The notes beneath the pieces are model-generated. The model was not told the DNA's origin. It did no database searches and was given only the letters and a program-made list of their open reading frames with translations. A stretch of DNA of 64,000 nucleotides from Crotophaga sulcirostris (taxonomy: Eukaryota > Chordata > Aves > Cuculiformes > Crotophagidae), in contig VYZB01000272.1 of NCBI GenBank assembly GCA_013397455.1, positions 1 to 64,000 on the forward strand, in the 5' to 3' direction. A program made the translations under genes and the position numbers. Shown in pieces: positions 1 to 12,397 of this stretch (positions are counted from its first letter, which is position 1; every line of letters begins with the position of its first letter).

Positions 1-53
1 CCTGAGGGGATTTGGAATTTCTTCCTTATCACCACACAGCCCACCCCCTAGGG
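1..53 (-). mobile_element. Edge of retroviral LTR plus polypurine tract (truncated by window)
   Basis: Read on the minus strand, bases 38 down to 1 begin TGTGTGGTGATAAGG and closely match the start of the LTR at 11845. The adjoining bases 39-53 are G-rich like a polypurine tract. This fits the junction between the internal region and 3' LTR of an endogenous retrovirus whose LTR continues beyond the left edge. No retroviral coding motif was recognised in the following bases. Confidence 0.55.
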
Positions 54-3000
54 TGCAAGGCGCCATGAGGCCTGGCAAAAGCTACTCAACCCCCCTTCCT
101 TCCCCCTGCATGCCTGTAGGGAGACAGCTGACTGAATACCTAAACTACATTAAAGGTTATACAAAAGGCCTATATTTATTTTGCTGAAATCCTGCATCAG
201 GCATGGCCAAAATATCAAATCAGTGTTCATTTTGGACACCGCCAAACTATCGAATCAAATACTCGGGTGCACTCTGAGTTGCAGCTTCTCAAAAGCTGCA
301 AAAGCAGACCCCAATCTCTTTACATCACAATCTGATACCCTCAAGGCAGCCAAACAAAAACAACACAGCTCTGATCTGATGCACAGCACTGCCATGGAAA
401 AAAAAGAAAATAAGTAAGGAAAGGTGGGAAGGAGGGAAAGAAAAAATAGTCACTGCTCCATGGACCTCTGGAGAACATGGTCTTCAGGAGTTCGTGGTCC
501 TGCGGTTCTTCTTGGTGGGCTTCTATTTGTAGGGTAAGGCCACGCCCTGCCAGCATATGAAGGGAGAAGTCTTGCTGTGAAAGTTCTGGAATTGGTGCGT
601 GCGTAGAAGCCTTTTTGGGAAGATCCTGAAATTGGGGCTGGGGGCTCCAAGGCCCCTGGCAGTTCAGCAGGCCCTTGCCAGAAGAACTTGGGCCTGAACC
701 CTCTGGGCCCGCAGGCATGAAGGGGGGGAGGGGGGGGCACAGCACCTCCCTCCCCTCCCCTGTAGCAGCACAGTCGGCCCATCAGGAGCCACAGCACTCA
801 AGGAGGTGTTAAAAACAATGCAAGTAGACTCAGGGGATGTTTAAGAAGACAATAAAAATAGAGTGGGTCTCTACAATACCCCTACTCAATAAGCTGCTGT
901 GAAAACTTGCATCCCAGACACGAGGTATTCTGTTTTGAGAAAACACTGACAAGAAAAGCAGGGGGAAAGGAGCTGGATTAGACTGAAAAGTGCCTGCAAC
1001 GTTTGGTGCTTGGCTCCCACCCTCACACCACGGATCACTGATGATGATGATGATACACTGAAGTGTCCACTTGAACAAGAACATAGAACCCCACGAATGA
1101 TGATTGATGGGATAACACAAACTGTGTTTGGAGAGCACAGTCCCATGTTTATACATCTGTTTCTTGGAAACTGTGTTCCAATGGCTGTTCTTTAATTTAG
1201 ATGTACATCCTCAGGGAAACATTTCTACCACACGAAAGACAGCATACAGTATTTCACTGTGGTTTCTGGTTCCACTCTAACGATGTCAGTCGTATATTTA
1301 TATTTACTTGAGAGCCTGCCACTTCCAGTAGCTGTTTTGGCGCCACTTCAGCGTACCTTCAGAGTTGTCACTCTGCTGGCTTATTTCTAAGCCTTCTCTC
1401 TGTAGAAAGACTGGACCGAATAACACATTTTGGTACTTAGCTGACACAGAGCTAAAGGAGGCAACTAAAATGTTTAAAGGTTCCTAAGTGACTGTGACAC
1501 GCAAGAAGAATGCAACTGGTGATGCTGCAACGCTGGGTTATAAAACAACTCCATCTAGCACAAATCCTTATTCCTTCCAAAAAGTTTTACCATGACCTTG
1601 TACTATCTGTAAAAGCTTTCCTGTTTACTAATGAATTCATTTCTGGCTTTGGACTCAGATATGCAGTCTTGAAATGCCTATAAAGAAGAGTTAAAACAAA
1701 TACAAGATTAAGAGCAATACTGAAAGAACAAATCTCTAGTTGCACCAACTCCGATTACTAAAACAATTACCAGAAACCCCACAGTTTTCACACCAGACAA
1801 AGTTTAGAGCAACTTGAGCTCTGTCAGTCCATTAATGGATAAGAATCTCAGAACAAGTGTCTCTACCAAGAGCTCCTCTTCTCTTGGCTTTCAGGGAATC
1901 CAGTCTGGGAGTTATTTGTTAAGAGCATTCTCCTGCCACACACAGGGGCGGTGGTTATGGAAAGAGTCAGTGGCATCTTCAAGCACAAATGTTTCTCAAA
2001 CAGATGAGTGATGTAAAATAAATGTTGCATTTGCATTTGCTTTCCTTTTGTGATAAATGACCGAGTCCCAAATAGGAAAATTTCCAATTTATTTGAATGA
2101 ATAAAGGCAAGCAAACAGTGCTACGTAGCGCTGGGTATGCCGGGAGCCTCAGCTCTACCAAGAACACACACATACAGTCCCGCTTTCAGTTTATATTCTC
2201 TTTGCTAATACATATTCTCTTTGCTAATACATATTCATGACTGGTAGGCGTGTCTTCTCGTGTCTTCTCCAGGGCATGTCTTCACCTCCGGGGATCTTCT
2301 TCAGGAAGGGTGAAGAGTTAGTAGTTTTCCATAGCTGGCCTCTACCTAGAACCAGCTCCCTGCAGTCATCAACAAGTGCCATTAGCAACACAATTGGTTT
2401 TGGCAGGAACTATTTACATGGCCTGCGGCTACACAGGGAAAGAACAGAGTGGCCAACGACCGCACTCACAGGGAGGGTCACACCCTACTCTGCAGCCCCA
2501 GTATTTTCCACACTCACACGAATCAGGTAAACATATCTCACACTTTAAAAACAGAAATTCTGATTTTTCCAGAATAACTGCAAGTGCAAGATAAAATTTA
2601 ATCTGTGTCATACTCAGTTCTGTTCTAACTACTTTCCTCATCATTGTTCTATAAGCAATGGTCCTGGTAACTCTCACAATTAACCTTGCAAGCTTTCTTT
2701 ATATTTAAAAAAGCCTTTAGGATGATCTCCTATTAGCAAAATTGCTCCAAGCAGTCTTACCCTAGTAAATGAGCTGGTATCATTAGTAATGGAGAAATCT
2801 CATGATATCTAATTATGCCTGTACACTTGTTATGATGGTTTCAGATTTCTTTTGTTTACAAACATTGCCTCTTTATGATATTTTGGTGCTCTTATTTCTG
2901 GACCAAACTGAGATGCAGAAATAATAAATGAGAATATTTCATCACCAGACTACAGGTTGCAATTTTGGACAGTAATTTAATTGGGACTTTCATCAAAGAT

Positions 3001-5914
3001 CCCTCTGAATTCTCAAGTAATGGGAAATATAGCTCTTTTCTTGTCTGAAAATTGTCAATAAATGTCACCCCAATTCTCTACTTGTTTCCTATCCATTGGC
3101 AGTTATAGTCCAGGCTTTTGATGACTGTGTATAAGACACAAATTGCCCAGAGCCCTGCTGCATCCATTCTTTCTCCCAAGTCAGCAACTACAGCCAGCCA
3201 GGACAGTCTAACACTGCATTTCACCCTTAGAATACCACAAAGTTCGGAAAAGGCTATTCTTGTTCCAGAGCCCCAGTCCCATCCTTTCCGAGGTCCCACA
3301 GCCTGCTGTGTCCCAAGGTCAGGCCCTGCACTGCAGATGTGCATGGGGCAAGACAGGCATTTCAATGTCACTGGTGGCTGGCAGGGAACAATTTCGCTTC
3401 TGGCTATCTTTGTTGAGGTTTTGGATGTGAACACGCACGCTTTATACCCAGAAAAGGTCACAGAAGTTTGAAGGGTTTGCCTTCAGTTCTTGCAAACTGA
3501 AATGCCTTAGCAACACGAAAAAAACACACACACAAACTTTAAAGATGCTGTGCCATTCACTTATCTGCTGGAGCAAAGGACAGCCATACTTTAAATAGGG
3601 CAAACACCACCAAACAGATCTGTAAGACAGGAAGTAAAAATACTGAGTTTCAGCTGCTGTCACTCATCACTTCAACACTGGAATACCTACAGAAACTACA
3701 GCTGGCCTGTGGACAGACGGCCACTACCCAGAATGGAATCTGGCCAGTGAGCAACTCTCTGCAGAATATTATAGATGTTTTAATAGCGTAAGAGAAGAGG
3801 ATATCAGTATTTCACCTCATAAAACAGAATTTAGAAAAGCACCTTAAATTATTTATTTGGAAAATGCTCATCAGCCTTGTGAATAGTCTAAAATGCAAGG
3901 CGCCAGCTTTCATCAGAAAGGATGCAATTATCCAAGTGAAATGAAGTTTTAAAACACAGTTCCATGGCTCAGGCTACCCCTTTATTATTATCTCAAAGCA
4001 CCTTTTACAGACAGATGTCTTAAAAAGATGGTCCTGTTCTTTCTTATTCATACAAAGGACACAGTCTGGGCCCTTATGCTAAACACAATGCTCAGTTATA
4101 ACAGAGCCAGGATGGCTGGTCCCCTTCCTGGGTTATGCCCCTCTGGTTTTGCACTTCTGGAGCCTAGTGTTTCTATACAAGTTAATCATAAACATCATCC
4201 TCGGTGTCAGCAACGGTATGAACCTCCGAATGGTTCAGCCATCAGCAGAGCCCTTCTCTAAACATTTACGGCTTCAGTGGGTGTTTCCCACAAGGCAGGG
4301 CTGTGGAACATCAGCACACACAGCACAACATCCTCCTCTGATGCACAGCTCCCTGTATCACACATTCACAGCACAACACATGAGGTCACCACAAGCTGAG
4401 GAGTGCCACTGACAAGTTGGCATGCCTGTTCAGACTAAACTTCACCTGCTGAGGTGAGCTGGGGAGCAGATGCCTTATGAGCAGAGGTGACAAGGCACAG
4501 GCAGCAGAGCAGGCATACATCAGCCTGGAAGTGTTGAACAGGTGGTTTAAAAGTCGAGGTAGCCAGGTGCTCACAATTCAGATTTTGTGTAACTCCTTCA
4601 GTACAAGAAAAGTTAGCAGAAGGTAAAATAACAGGTTTGATGAAGTTCTGCTTAAGTTTTCTGCACTTTCCAATAAAGTGCCTCTGCAGCATTTCCCTTA
4701 CAGCTGAGCCAAGGTTAGCATCAATTTGCTCTTGATATAAGAAAGCACTTTTCATGTACTTAAATCTGCTCTCAAAAGGAAGAGAAAACAGTTGGTGAAG
4801 GTTCCATTAACATACAAAAGCAGCAGTATCTGCTGGGACCTCTAAGAGGCTCGTTGCTGTCACTTGCTTAGCACCACAGGTTACACACAGGCCCCTCAGC
4901 AGCACCCCAGGTGCCTTCCAGAGATGGGAGGAGGACAACCTGACCTCAACAGCTCCTGCAAGACTTCTGTATCGATAAAATCCGACCTACTCGTACTTAG
5001 CTAAGGATGGGAAATCCACCTAGGCTGACTCGTCCTTGCATAAACCTGCAAACAGTATGGGAACTGTGTCATTAACTCTTTTGTACGAATCGTGATTCAA
5101 GCGAAGTGGCACTGTAAGGACAGAACCGGTGAGCTCACTCTCCTGCGCTGCAGCTGTAGCACCATCTAGAGGGTTTGAACTAAAAATGCCTCGCACAGCG
5201 AGCAAAAAACCGGGAAACTGCTCTCAGAAGTTGTGGAAACAAATCTTTACAGAAAAAAAAAATAACTTGAACGAATTTTCATCTTAACATTTATCTGCTG
5301 AGTAACTTTACAATTGTTCCATATAAGCCTACATGACACGCAAGTTTTCTTAAATACTTTCTTGGTTTATGATATTTTGATTCATGAGAGGTAACAAGGT
5401 AAGAACAAATAAAACTTTATGGTCAGATTGCGAAAGATCTTGATCTCTTCCAATCTAGGGCACATGCTTGCTCCAAGACCTTTTCCAGGCGGAAAAACGC
5501 AGGGCCCTCTCTACAGTTTTGTTAATAACCTTACAAGGATGACTAGCTTTACACTGTTTTACTTCATTTTCACCCTTTTTAAAGGAAGTCTCTTACTAAA
5601 GCCAAGTTTCAATCAGGGAAATGGAAGAGATTTTTAATTGAATAATAGAGAATATATATGTTACATTTCACACATAGAAAGAGGTGCTGACAACAACCTA
5701 CTGCTCACTGCAGGACTATTAAGAGAGGAGGAGATGGACAGGTACAGCCCTGGAGCCCTACAGATTAGTTTTCCCATGCACACGCTAAGATTTTAGCTAC
5801 TATGCGGCATTATCTGCTTATATTGAACTTCCTTGGAGACTATTTGGCTAGAAATAAAAGCATAGAGGAAAAAACTGAAAGAACAAACCATTTGGTTAGC
5901 AACAGCATCATTAT
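54..5914. other. Non-coding stretch, no gene recognised
   Basis: Only short reading frames without recognisable domains occur on either strand. The beginning could be the internal part of the retroviral element at the left edge, but nothing in it is diagnostic. A 19-bp unit is duplicated in tandem near 2192-2229. A short CA-rich tract lies near 3520. No RNA gene or transposon end was recognised. Confidence 0.5.
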
Positions 5915-6363
5915 GGGTGAAGGGTGAAGGGTTTGGAGCACAAGCCCTACGAGGAACGACTGAGGGAGCTGGGGTTGTTTAGCCTGAAAAAGAGAAGGCT
6001 CAGGGGTGACCTCATTGCTCTCTACAACTACTTAAAAGGAGGTTGTAGTCAGGCAGGGGTTGGTCTCTTCTCTCAGGTGACCAGTGACAGAACTAGAGGA
6101 CACGGACTCAAGCTTCATCAAGGAAAGTTTACGCTTGATATTAGGAAAAAGTTCTTCACTGAAAGGGTGATTGGCCATTGGAATGTGCTGCCCAGGGAGG
6201 TGGTGGAGTCCCCAACCCTGGAGTTGTTTAAGAGGAGATTGGATGAGGCACTCAGTGCCATGGTTTAGATGATGGGTTGGTGTTAGTGTTGGATTATAGG
6301 TTGGACTCGATGATCTCAGAGGTCCTTTCTAACCTTGTAATACTGTGATACTGTGATACTGTG
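5915..6363 (+). mobile_element. CR1 LINE, 5'-truncated 3' end
   Basis: The segment encodes the last roughly 110 residues of the CR1 reverse-transcriptase protein, open from 5924 and ending in the family's characteristic DEALSAMV with stop at 6266-6268. A short 3' UTR and a tail of ATACTGTG repeats follow. It is nearly identical to the 3' part of the copy at 9180-9762, so both belong to a fairly young subfamily. Loss of the 5' portion is normal for LINE insertion. Confidence 0.93.
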
Positions 6364-8399
6364 ATTATTGGTCAGGCATGAGTTCGTTTCCCTTTACAGG
6401 CCAACGAAACTGAAAACTTCTTGAAATACCCTACAGCACGGGCGCTCTCCTGCTAGCTGGCAGATCTTTACAGCTACTTGTACTCAAGACAACTCGTCAT
6501 AAAAAGCAAAGATCTTCCTCAGTTGAATTGATTTATGCTATTTCATAATGGCTGGCAGCAAATCAAGACTGCTTACAGCACTTCAGTGCAGCTGAAGTCC
6601 CTCAGCATTGTCCTTCCATGTGCTTCACTCCCTCCTTACCTCTTCCTGGGTCTCCAGGTTAAAGCAGAAGGAAGGGAGGAAATTCTCATGTATTTACCAG
6701 CAAAATCCCCTTCTTTTTAGTTTCCACAGGGAGAATTACATCTTCTGTCATAGCTTGGGGAAAAGAACGAGAACAGTTTTAAGTATTTTCCATCTTTCAG
6801 TTGATTTTTTTTTCCTCAATCTTAACTATAAACGCAGAAATTCTTTCAAACACCAGACTAGAAGTGCAAGCACTTGAAGTTTAACCTTCGCACTTGCTAA
6901 TTTTACCAGCAAATACTTAAACTCATTCATGCAAATAAGCATTTGCAAGATTCCAGTTCTATATTACAAGGAGTTTCTGGTCCTCAAGCAGTATCACTCT
7001 AATCCTAATATTGCATTCATTGCTGTATATCAAAAGAACAATTGTGTTCCTTGGAATCTGAACTCTTAATTCAATTTGAAATAACCAAGAAAATATTTGC
7101 ATTTGTTACGTGTATGAGACAAACCCTGACTGTGTGTCTGTACTATTCAGTCTTTCATGCTGAGCATAAATAATGCTTCCAAGGACAGCCTTGCCCCGTG
7201 CTAGCTGTCAGTCTGACTCTAGTTCAGTATTTTTCACAAAGTCGAACTGATATTTTTATTGGTTTTGAAAAATCACGTAGGCATCTTGTCCAAATCAAAC
7301 AGTCTTCAAAGAAGTCTTGAAAATTAAAACCAGCAACAGGGCAGCAGAGTAAGTGGAAAAATTCCTTTTCATTTTTCTAAATTCCTGGAATTGCTAGTCC
7401 AGTTAGTGGGGGTAGGATGACTGCTGTCCCTTACAGTATGTTATCCTATAGTGTGCCAATGATTTCAGCAAGGTTTTGATCCTGTCTCTCACAGTATCCT
7501 CATAAACAAAATAACCAGCATCCAGCTGGATAAACACATAATGCAGTGGGTGAGCAATTGGCTGATGTGTGCAGTAACAAACGCTACGCAATGCATGGGC
7601 TGAGCGATGCTGCTGCCAGCTCCTCTTACAGACCACTCTCTAATCAGGTTTCCTTGAAAGCACTGTAGTTATTAACACGATTTTGACAACATCTTCATTA
7701 GGGAGCAGATATGGAAATACGCCCATTTCATTCCCTGGTAATTTGCTCCTATTTTCTGTTAGCAAAAGAAGCTGAACACATGCAAACTTTTTATTTAGGT
7801 CTTTCAATAGGAAATGGAAGTCATGGTAACTGTCGCCAGCAGTCCTAGTGGAAAAAAAGTCAGCCCATTGATCTGGACAAAGCTGGGCTATTGAAAAGTA
7901 ACGGAGTCATCCAGACAAAACACAGGGAAATAAACTTGTAAGTTATTTGAGAATCTCAAAAGTGTTACACTGAGTAATTTAAGCTGTCATGTCTGTGAAC
8001 TAGCAGAGGCTTTACCAGTTAACGATTAACTGGGAGGAGGTTGAGGAAAAAAGCATGAAAGAGAATTTCATACATGATCATTTTGTCAAGGGACTGTTGA
8101 GCACAAGCTCCTCTGGCCAGCATCAGCCCTCCCCACAGAGGGACCCTGTCCCTCCAGTGTGGCCTAGCAGAGCTCGGTGGCCACACAAGCCTGGGGGTCT
8201 TCCCACTAGTGCTGGCCTGTCCCCAGCTGGACTCTCCTCCCTTGCAAGTGGTCTCTAATGCCCCTGTCGGGGTCGCTTTTTCAGGTTCCATGGGGTCTGT
8301 GCTTCCCGCTCAAAGCCCAGCTCCAGCAGTAGGGTCTCTCCGTCCTTGGCTGCAGGGTTGTCCCTGGTCAGCCCTCTTGTGCAGCCCCTGTGGCCCCTG
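6364..8399. other. Non-coding stretch, no gene recognised
   Basis: AT-rich DNA with scattered short frames and no recognisable domain, RNA gene or transposon end. Base composition shifts to GC-rich after about 8100, leading into the CpG island. Confidence 0.5.
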
Positions 8400-8960
8400 T
8401 GCCACGGGCACTAGCCAAGGGATGGAGTTTGGGGACAGGGACGGGACGGGGCCCCGGGCCCCGCTGCCCACCATGGCGGCAGCTTTTGGCTTCTTCCCAG
8501 GTGCTGGCTCTGCTTTTGTGACCTCTCCCCTCAGTCACGGCTTCTCTCCCCTCTGCAGGCCAACTGGCCCAGCTGCCAGACGGAGAGAACCGTCACAACG
8601 GCCCCTCCACTCCGGGGGGACCGGGCCGGTCGTGGCGGTGGGCGACCATCCGATTCGGGGACCCCACTGCGCGCGGCTCGGCCAGCCGCGTCCCGGGGCG
8701 GGACGCCCGGGGCCACGTGACCAAGGGCGATGGGCGGGGCCGAGGGCGGAGGGAGCCTGGTGGGCAGAGCCCGGGCCGGGGTTCAGCCGGGGCGGCTCCC
8801 GAATTGGCTGCGGGCCCGGGGAGGGAGGGTCCCGGCCGGAGGGCGAGTTTCAGGTGGGATGCGCAGTGTGGGGAGCCTGTTAGGGGAGCAGCAGTCGCGC
8901 GCGGCGGGCGGTGACGCGGGAGAGGAGGGGCGTGCAGGGGCTGCACCGGGCGGCAGAGGA
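8400..8960. promoter_or_regulatory. CpG island without a recognised gene
   Basis: Very GC-rich with dense CpG, several GC boxes (GGGCGGGGC at 8731-8739) and a CACGTGA E-box at 8714-8720, as in housekeeping promoters. No coding exon I recognise starts here. Long frames across it are a by-product of high GC content. It could be the start of a non-coding transcript, or a relic promoter of the VAC14 copy whose exon lies 3 kb downstream. Part of it recurs inverted at 17974-18009. Confidence 0.6.
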
Positions 8961-9179
8961 AAACGGCTCTTGCGATGGGGTGTTTGCTCCACTACAAAGC
9001 CAATGCATCCAGCCCCTTCTCCTGTTTATCTTTTGCTGATTTTCTCTCTTCTTCGTGGGAACAGTTTCTTAAGGGAGAGTTGTGGCGGATGCGCTACACT
9101 GTCGTCACTGCTGCAGCCACAGGGATGCCTCAGAAACTGCCCCTTCGCTGCGGCATGGGATGATGCCTGCATGAGGGAT

Positions 9180-9762
9180 AGTGTGGCCAGCAGGACCAGA
9201 GAAGTTATCATCCCCCTATACTCGGCACTTGTTAGGCCACACCTGGAGTACTGTGTGCAGTTCTGGGCCCCTCAGTTTGAGAAAGATGTCATAACACTGG
9301 AGTGTGTCCAGAGGAGGGCGATGAAGATGGTGAAGGTTTTGAAGCACAAGCCCTACGAGGAGCGACTGAGGGAGCTGGGGCTGTTTGGCCTGAAAAAGAG
9401 GAGGCTCAGGAGTGACCTTATTGCTCTCTACAACTTCCTAAAAGGAGGTTGTAGTCAGGCAGGGGTTGGTCTCTTCTCTCAGGTGACCAGTGACAGAACT
9501 AGAGGACATGGACTCAAGCTTCATCAAGGAAAGTTTACGCTTGATATTAGGAAAAAGTTCTTCACTGAAAGGGTGATTGACCATTGGAATGTGCTGCCCA
9601 GGGAGGTGGTGGAGTCCCCAACCCTGGAGTTGTTTAAGAGGAGATTGGATGAGGCACTCAGTGCCATGGTTTAGATGATGGGTTGGTGTTAGTGTTGGAT
9701 TATAGGTTGGACTCAATGATCTCAGAGGTCCTTTCCAACCCTGTAATACTGTGATACTGTGA
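9180..9762 (+). mobile_element. CR1 LINE, 5'-truncated copy
   Basis: The coding part matches the C-terminal third of the CR1 reverse transcriptase, from the segment reading [21 protein letters not shown] to the terminal DEALSAMV, with stop at 9672-9674. The 3' UTR and ATACTGTG tail follow. The frame happens to stay open back into the preceding CpG island, but that upstream part is not CR1 and not a credible protein. It is near-identical to the copies at 5915 and 60420. Confidence 0.95.
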
Positions 9763-10689
9763 TGATAGTCCTTATCCAAGCAGTTCTGCTCGGACTTATT
9801 CTGCCCCAGGACTAGGGTTTCATGATTGTCTTATGCTGTCCATGGTCTGATTTTGGAATCAGCCAGTTCAGCTGATCAAGCTGGAAAGCCCATTTGGGAA
9901 GGGTGTAAGGAGGAGAAAGGCAAGGGCGAACGCTTTCTGCAGAAACATGGATTTAGATCAGCTTAAACCTGTTGCAGAGCAGCACCAGCGCAGTCTCTCC
10001 CACATCTATGGCATCAAGAGAGGAGGGATTTGCTGCCTCTCAGCTCAAGTACCTCCTTGTCTTCTGGCTGGTAACATGGGAGCAGCTCCTGGTGCCTGCG
10101 GACTCTGATACTGCCTGTTGCTATTGTTGCTTTTTGCCTTCTTAGTTAAATATTGAGCCCTTTAAACTCTTGACGGAAGTCTGTAAAGCTATTCCTGTGG
10201 AAAGAAAGCTCTGTTTATTACATCCAGGCCGTCACAGGGTAACCCTGTCGGTCTGTGCTGCTTGAGCTCTGTGTGTTCCTCCTGCAGGAGCTGAGGTGAG
10301 ACTGGAGATCGGAGCAGTCTGTGAGAGCAGGATGGGCTGTAGCTGTTGGAGAACTTGTCTCCTGAGTGGGGACAGTGAGTGGGGGGGGCTGCGTGAACCC
10401 CAGGGAGAAAGGAGGCACGCGCATTTCTCTCAGCAGGGTGAGAACAGAGCTGGCATCGATACTTCTGGGGAAAAAGTTCACAAACATTTTCTGTAACTAT
10501 TTTCTTGGCTTGTAGAGTGGGTTATGGGCTGATGGCACCCAGCCAGGGAGGACAGTGAGACTGAATATAGTGCCAAAAAATCCTATATGGGGCTGTGCAG
10601 TGAACCTTATTTCATCTTCGATGCAGGTAAATAGCCTTACTAAGGCTGAGCTTTTGAGACGACGGGTAGAAATCGAAGAAAAACAACAC
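9763..10689. other. Intergenic stretch, nothing recognised
   Basis: No gene, transposon end or RNA gene recognised apart from the A-run at 10679-10683, which serves the neighbouring minus-strand tRNA as a terminator. Confidence 0.45.
10679..10683 (-). terminator. Pol III terminator of tRNA-Gly
   Basis: Five consecutive T residues on the minus strand, seven bases after the tRNA 3' end; the typical RNA polymerase III stop. Confidence 0.8.
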
Positions 10690-10760
10690 TGCATTGGCCG
10701 GGAATCGAACCCGGGCCTCCCGCGTGGCAGGCGAGAATTCTACCACTGAACCACCAATGC
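10690..10760 (-). tRNA. tRNA-Gly (anticodon GCC)
   Basis: The minus strand reads as a complete 71-nt tRNA. It starts GCATTGGTGG, has a D arm with TTCAGTGGTAGAA, an anticodon loop CTGCCAC carrying GCC (complement at 10726-10728), a T arm with GGTTCGATTCC, an acceptor 3' strand CCAATGC and discriminator A at 10690. The seven-base-pair acceptor stem pairs perfectly. The internal A and B boxes are intact and a T5 terminator follows, so it should be an active gene decoding GGC/GGU glycine codons. No CCA is encoded, as expected in eukaryotes. In human, a tRNA-Gly-GCC cluster lies beside the 5' end of VAC14 on 16q22, which matches the VAC14 exon found 0.8 kb away here. Confidence 0.97.
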
Positions 10761-11553
10761 TACTGCTAATTGCCCTTTGCCTGCACAGCTACCTGTGGGC
10801 GGGGCTCTGCTCCTGCGAGGGGAGCCAGGGTTCAGGGGTGCGGGGGAGACCCGGCACCTTGAAGCGGTTGCGTGGGCTGGAGCAGGGCTACAGGTTTAAG
10901 TGGGGGTGATGTGTTAAACCTCTCTAGAGAACCGGCTGCAGGTCTGGGAAGGAGCGGGCATTGCCTGCAGAAAGCTTGTCAGCTTTTTGTTACTGTTTGT
11001 GCTGCATAGGAGCTCATATGAGATACAGAATATAAGCTGAAGTGACGTGTGGATGGCTGGGAAGTTACAAAATCTTGGCGCTGGACATGGATCTGATGGG
11101 GAACAATTCCCTATAGAGTCAGCAGAGCTCCTGGTGTGTGCTGCACGTTTCTCTGCTGCTGTCTTATGCTGCATCAGGGGTAAATGATCCTTTTAACATG
11201 TCATGTTGGAGAGGGTGTTTGTCTGAAGACCTGGTGACTTCTCTGCAAGCGTGTTGCCCTGGTGAGGAAGTTCCTGGGAGTCCGTCCAGGGCTGGGAGTT
11301 TATGACCAGCGTAGGAGGCTGCAGGCTGGGAGCAGCAGGAGGGGAGCAAGCTGCTGTTGGACGTGAGCAGGGAGGAGCGGAGAGCTCTGGCTTTGTTTGT
11401 GTGTTCCTTCAGCACGCCCAGTTTAGTACCACTTTCTCTGGCATTTGGCATAGCTGAAGATCCATTCCTGATGACCACGAGGAGCAGACCTCCTAAGCAT
11501 TTGTATGGGGCAGAAACTAAAGTCCCCTGGGTGCTTTCCTCTTCTCTCCTCAG
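10761..11553. other. Stretch between tRNA and VAC14 relic
   Basis: GC-moderate DNA with no recognised gene. I looked for VAC14 exon 1 here and in the CpG islands and could not find it. Confidence 0.4.
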
Positions 11554-11704
11554 ACTGGTGCAAGACTTTGTGGCTCAGAGCAACACATCTCAAATCAAAC
11601 GCATGATCCAGATCCTGTCATAGGAGTTCGTGCTCTCCCAGCACCGCCACAGCTGGAAAGGGGGACTCATTGGCTCTTCTGCTTGCTCCATCACCCTGGG
11701 CAAG
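11554..11704 (+). pseudogene. VAC14: VAC14 exon 2 relic with in-frame stop
   Basis: A 151-bp exon bounded by an AG acceptor (ctcctcag) and a GT donor (gtaggt). In the frame beginning CTG GTG CAA it reads LVQDFVAQSNTSQIKRMIQILS, then TAG (11621-11623), then EFVLSQHRHSWKGGLIG and SSACSITLGK. This matches, with many substitutions, the second coding exon of VAC14, the scaffold of the PIKfyve/FIG4 phosphoinositide complex on endolysosomes. The stop replaces a conserved glutamine (CAG to TAG). No other VAC14 exon was found: downstream an LTR follows within 150 bp and CMTR2 begins within 3 kb. Because intron boundaries are kept, it arose from genomic DNA (partial duplication or leftover after rearrangement), not from a processed mRNA. 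A sequencing error at the stop is possible, but the missing neighbouring exons still argue for a non-functional copy. Confidence 0.85.
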
Positions 11705-11844
11705 GTAGGTGCAGGTGGAGTGTTTTGGCTTGCGTGGGTTGTGGTGGGAGAACGGCGTCTGCTGCTGGGTCAGCATGATGGGTGAGTCAAGCTGGCAGCC
11801 CTGCAGCTCCCCAGGTCCCTCCCGGGGGGGGAGGGGGGGGGGGC

Positions 11845-12397
11845 TGTGTCGTGATAAGGAAGAAATTCCAACTCCCCTCAGGAGATAAAGGGGAAGTTTC
11901 AAATCCCCTCAAGAGGTAAGAGAGGAGCTTCAAGGATCCCCAGCTCTCTGAGGTTTGGAGAAAGACCAGGACCAACTACATCTGCACAAAGACCAGAAGT
12001 TACTAGCAGTCATGAGGAAGACTCTCCAGCCTTCCACCCCAAGACCCTCATCTGACCACTACCAGAGGAAACTGCGCATGCAAAGGGGGAGAACAAATGT
12101 AAATAATTTCCTGGAATTAATTAGAATATCACCTGCTTTTTGTTCAGGAAGATCAGCCTATCTTCAGGATGATGACTGGCTTATCTTCAGGATGATGACT
12201 ATCACCTGCCTTTTGTTCAGGACATCGGCCTATCTTAAGGAATGTATTGAATGTGTATGTCTTTGACAATAAATACCGACCTGCCTTTCGTTCGGTGCAC
12301 AGTGCTTTTTGGAATTATCCAACCTGCGCCCAACGTCATAATAAATGTACCTGCTTTATAACTCTTTGTGAGTTGTAGAGTTTGTTTCCGCACATCA
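11845..12397 (+). mobile_element. Endogenous retrovirus LTR
   Basis: It starts TGTGTCGTGATAAGG directly after a G-run resembling a polypurine tract (11822-11843) and ends near GCACATCA. It contains two AATAAA signals (12268-12273, 12340-12345), the second followed by a GT-rich stretch, as expected for the R/U5 region. Two related units of about 35 bp sit near its start and a duplicated AGGATGATGACT-type motif lies near 12165-12200. The start matches the element at 1-38 on the other strand. The upstream purine run suggests a 3' LTR left after truncation rather than a clean solo LTR, and no flanking duplication is evident. Confidence 0.75.

Noticed and set aside
8209..8883. 224-codon open frame on the plus strand
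   Set aside because: It runs through a CpG island with Pro/Gly/Arg/Ala-rich translation, matches no family and overlaps equally long frames in other phases; GC-rich DNA simply lacks stop codons.
8730..9674. 314-codon frame that could look like a novel protein fused to reverse transcriptase
   Set aside because: The C-terminal part is a truncated CR1 copy and the N-terminal part is CpG-island sequence that happens to be in frame.
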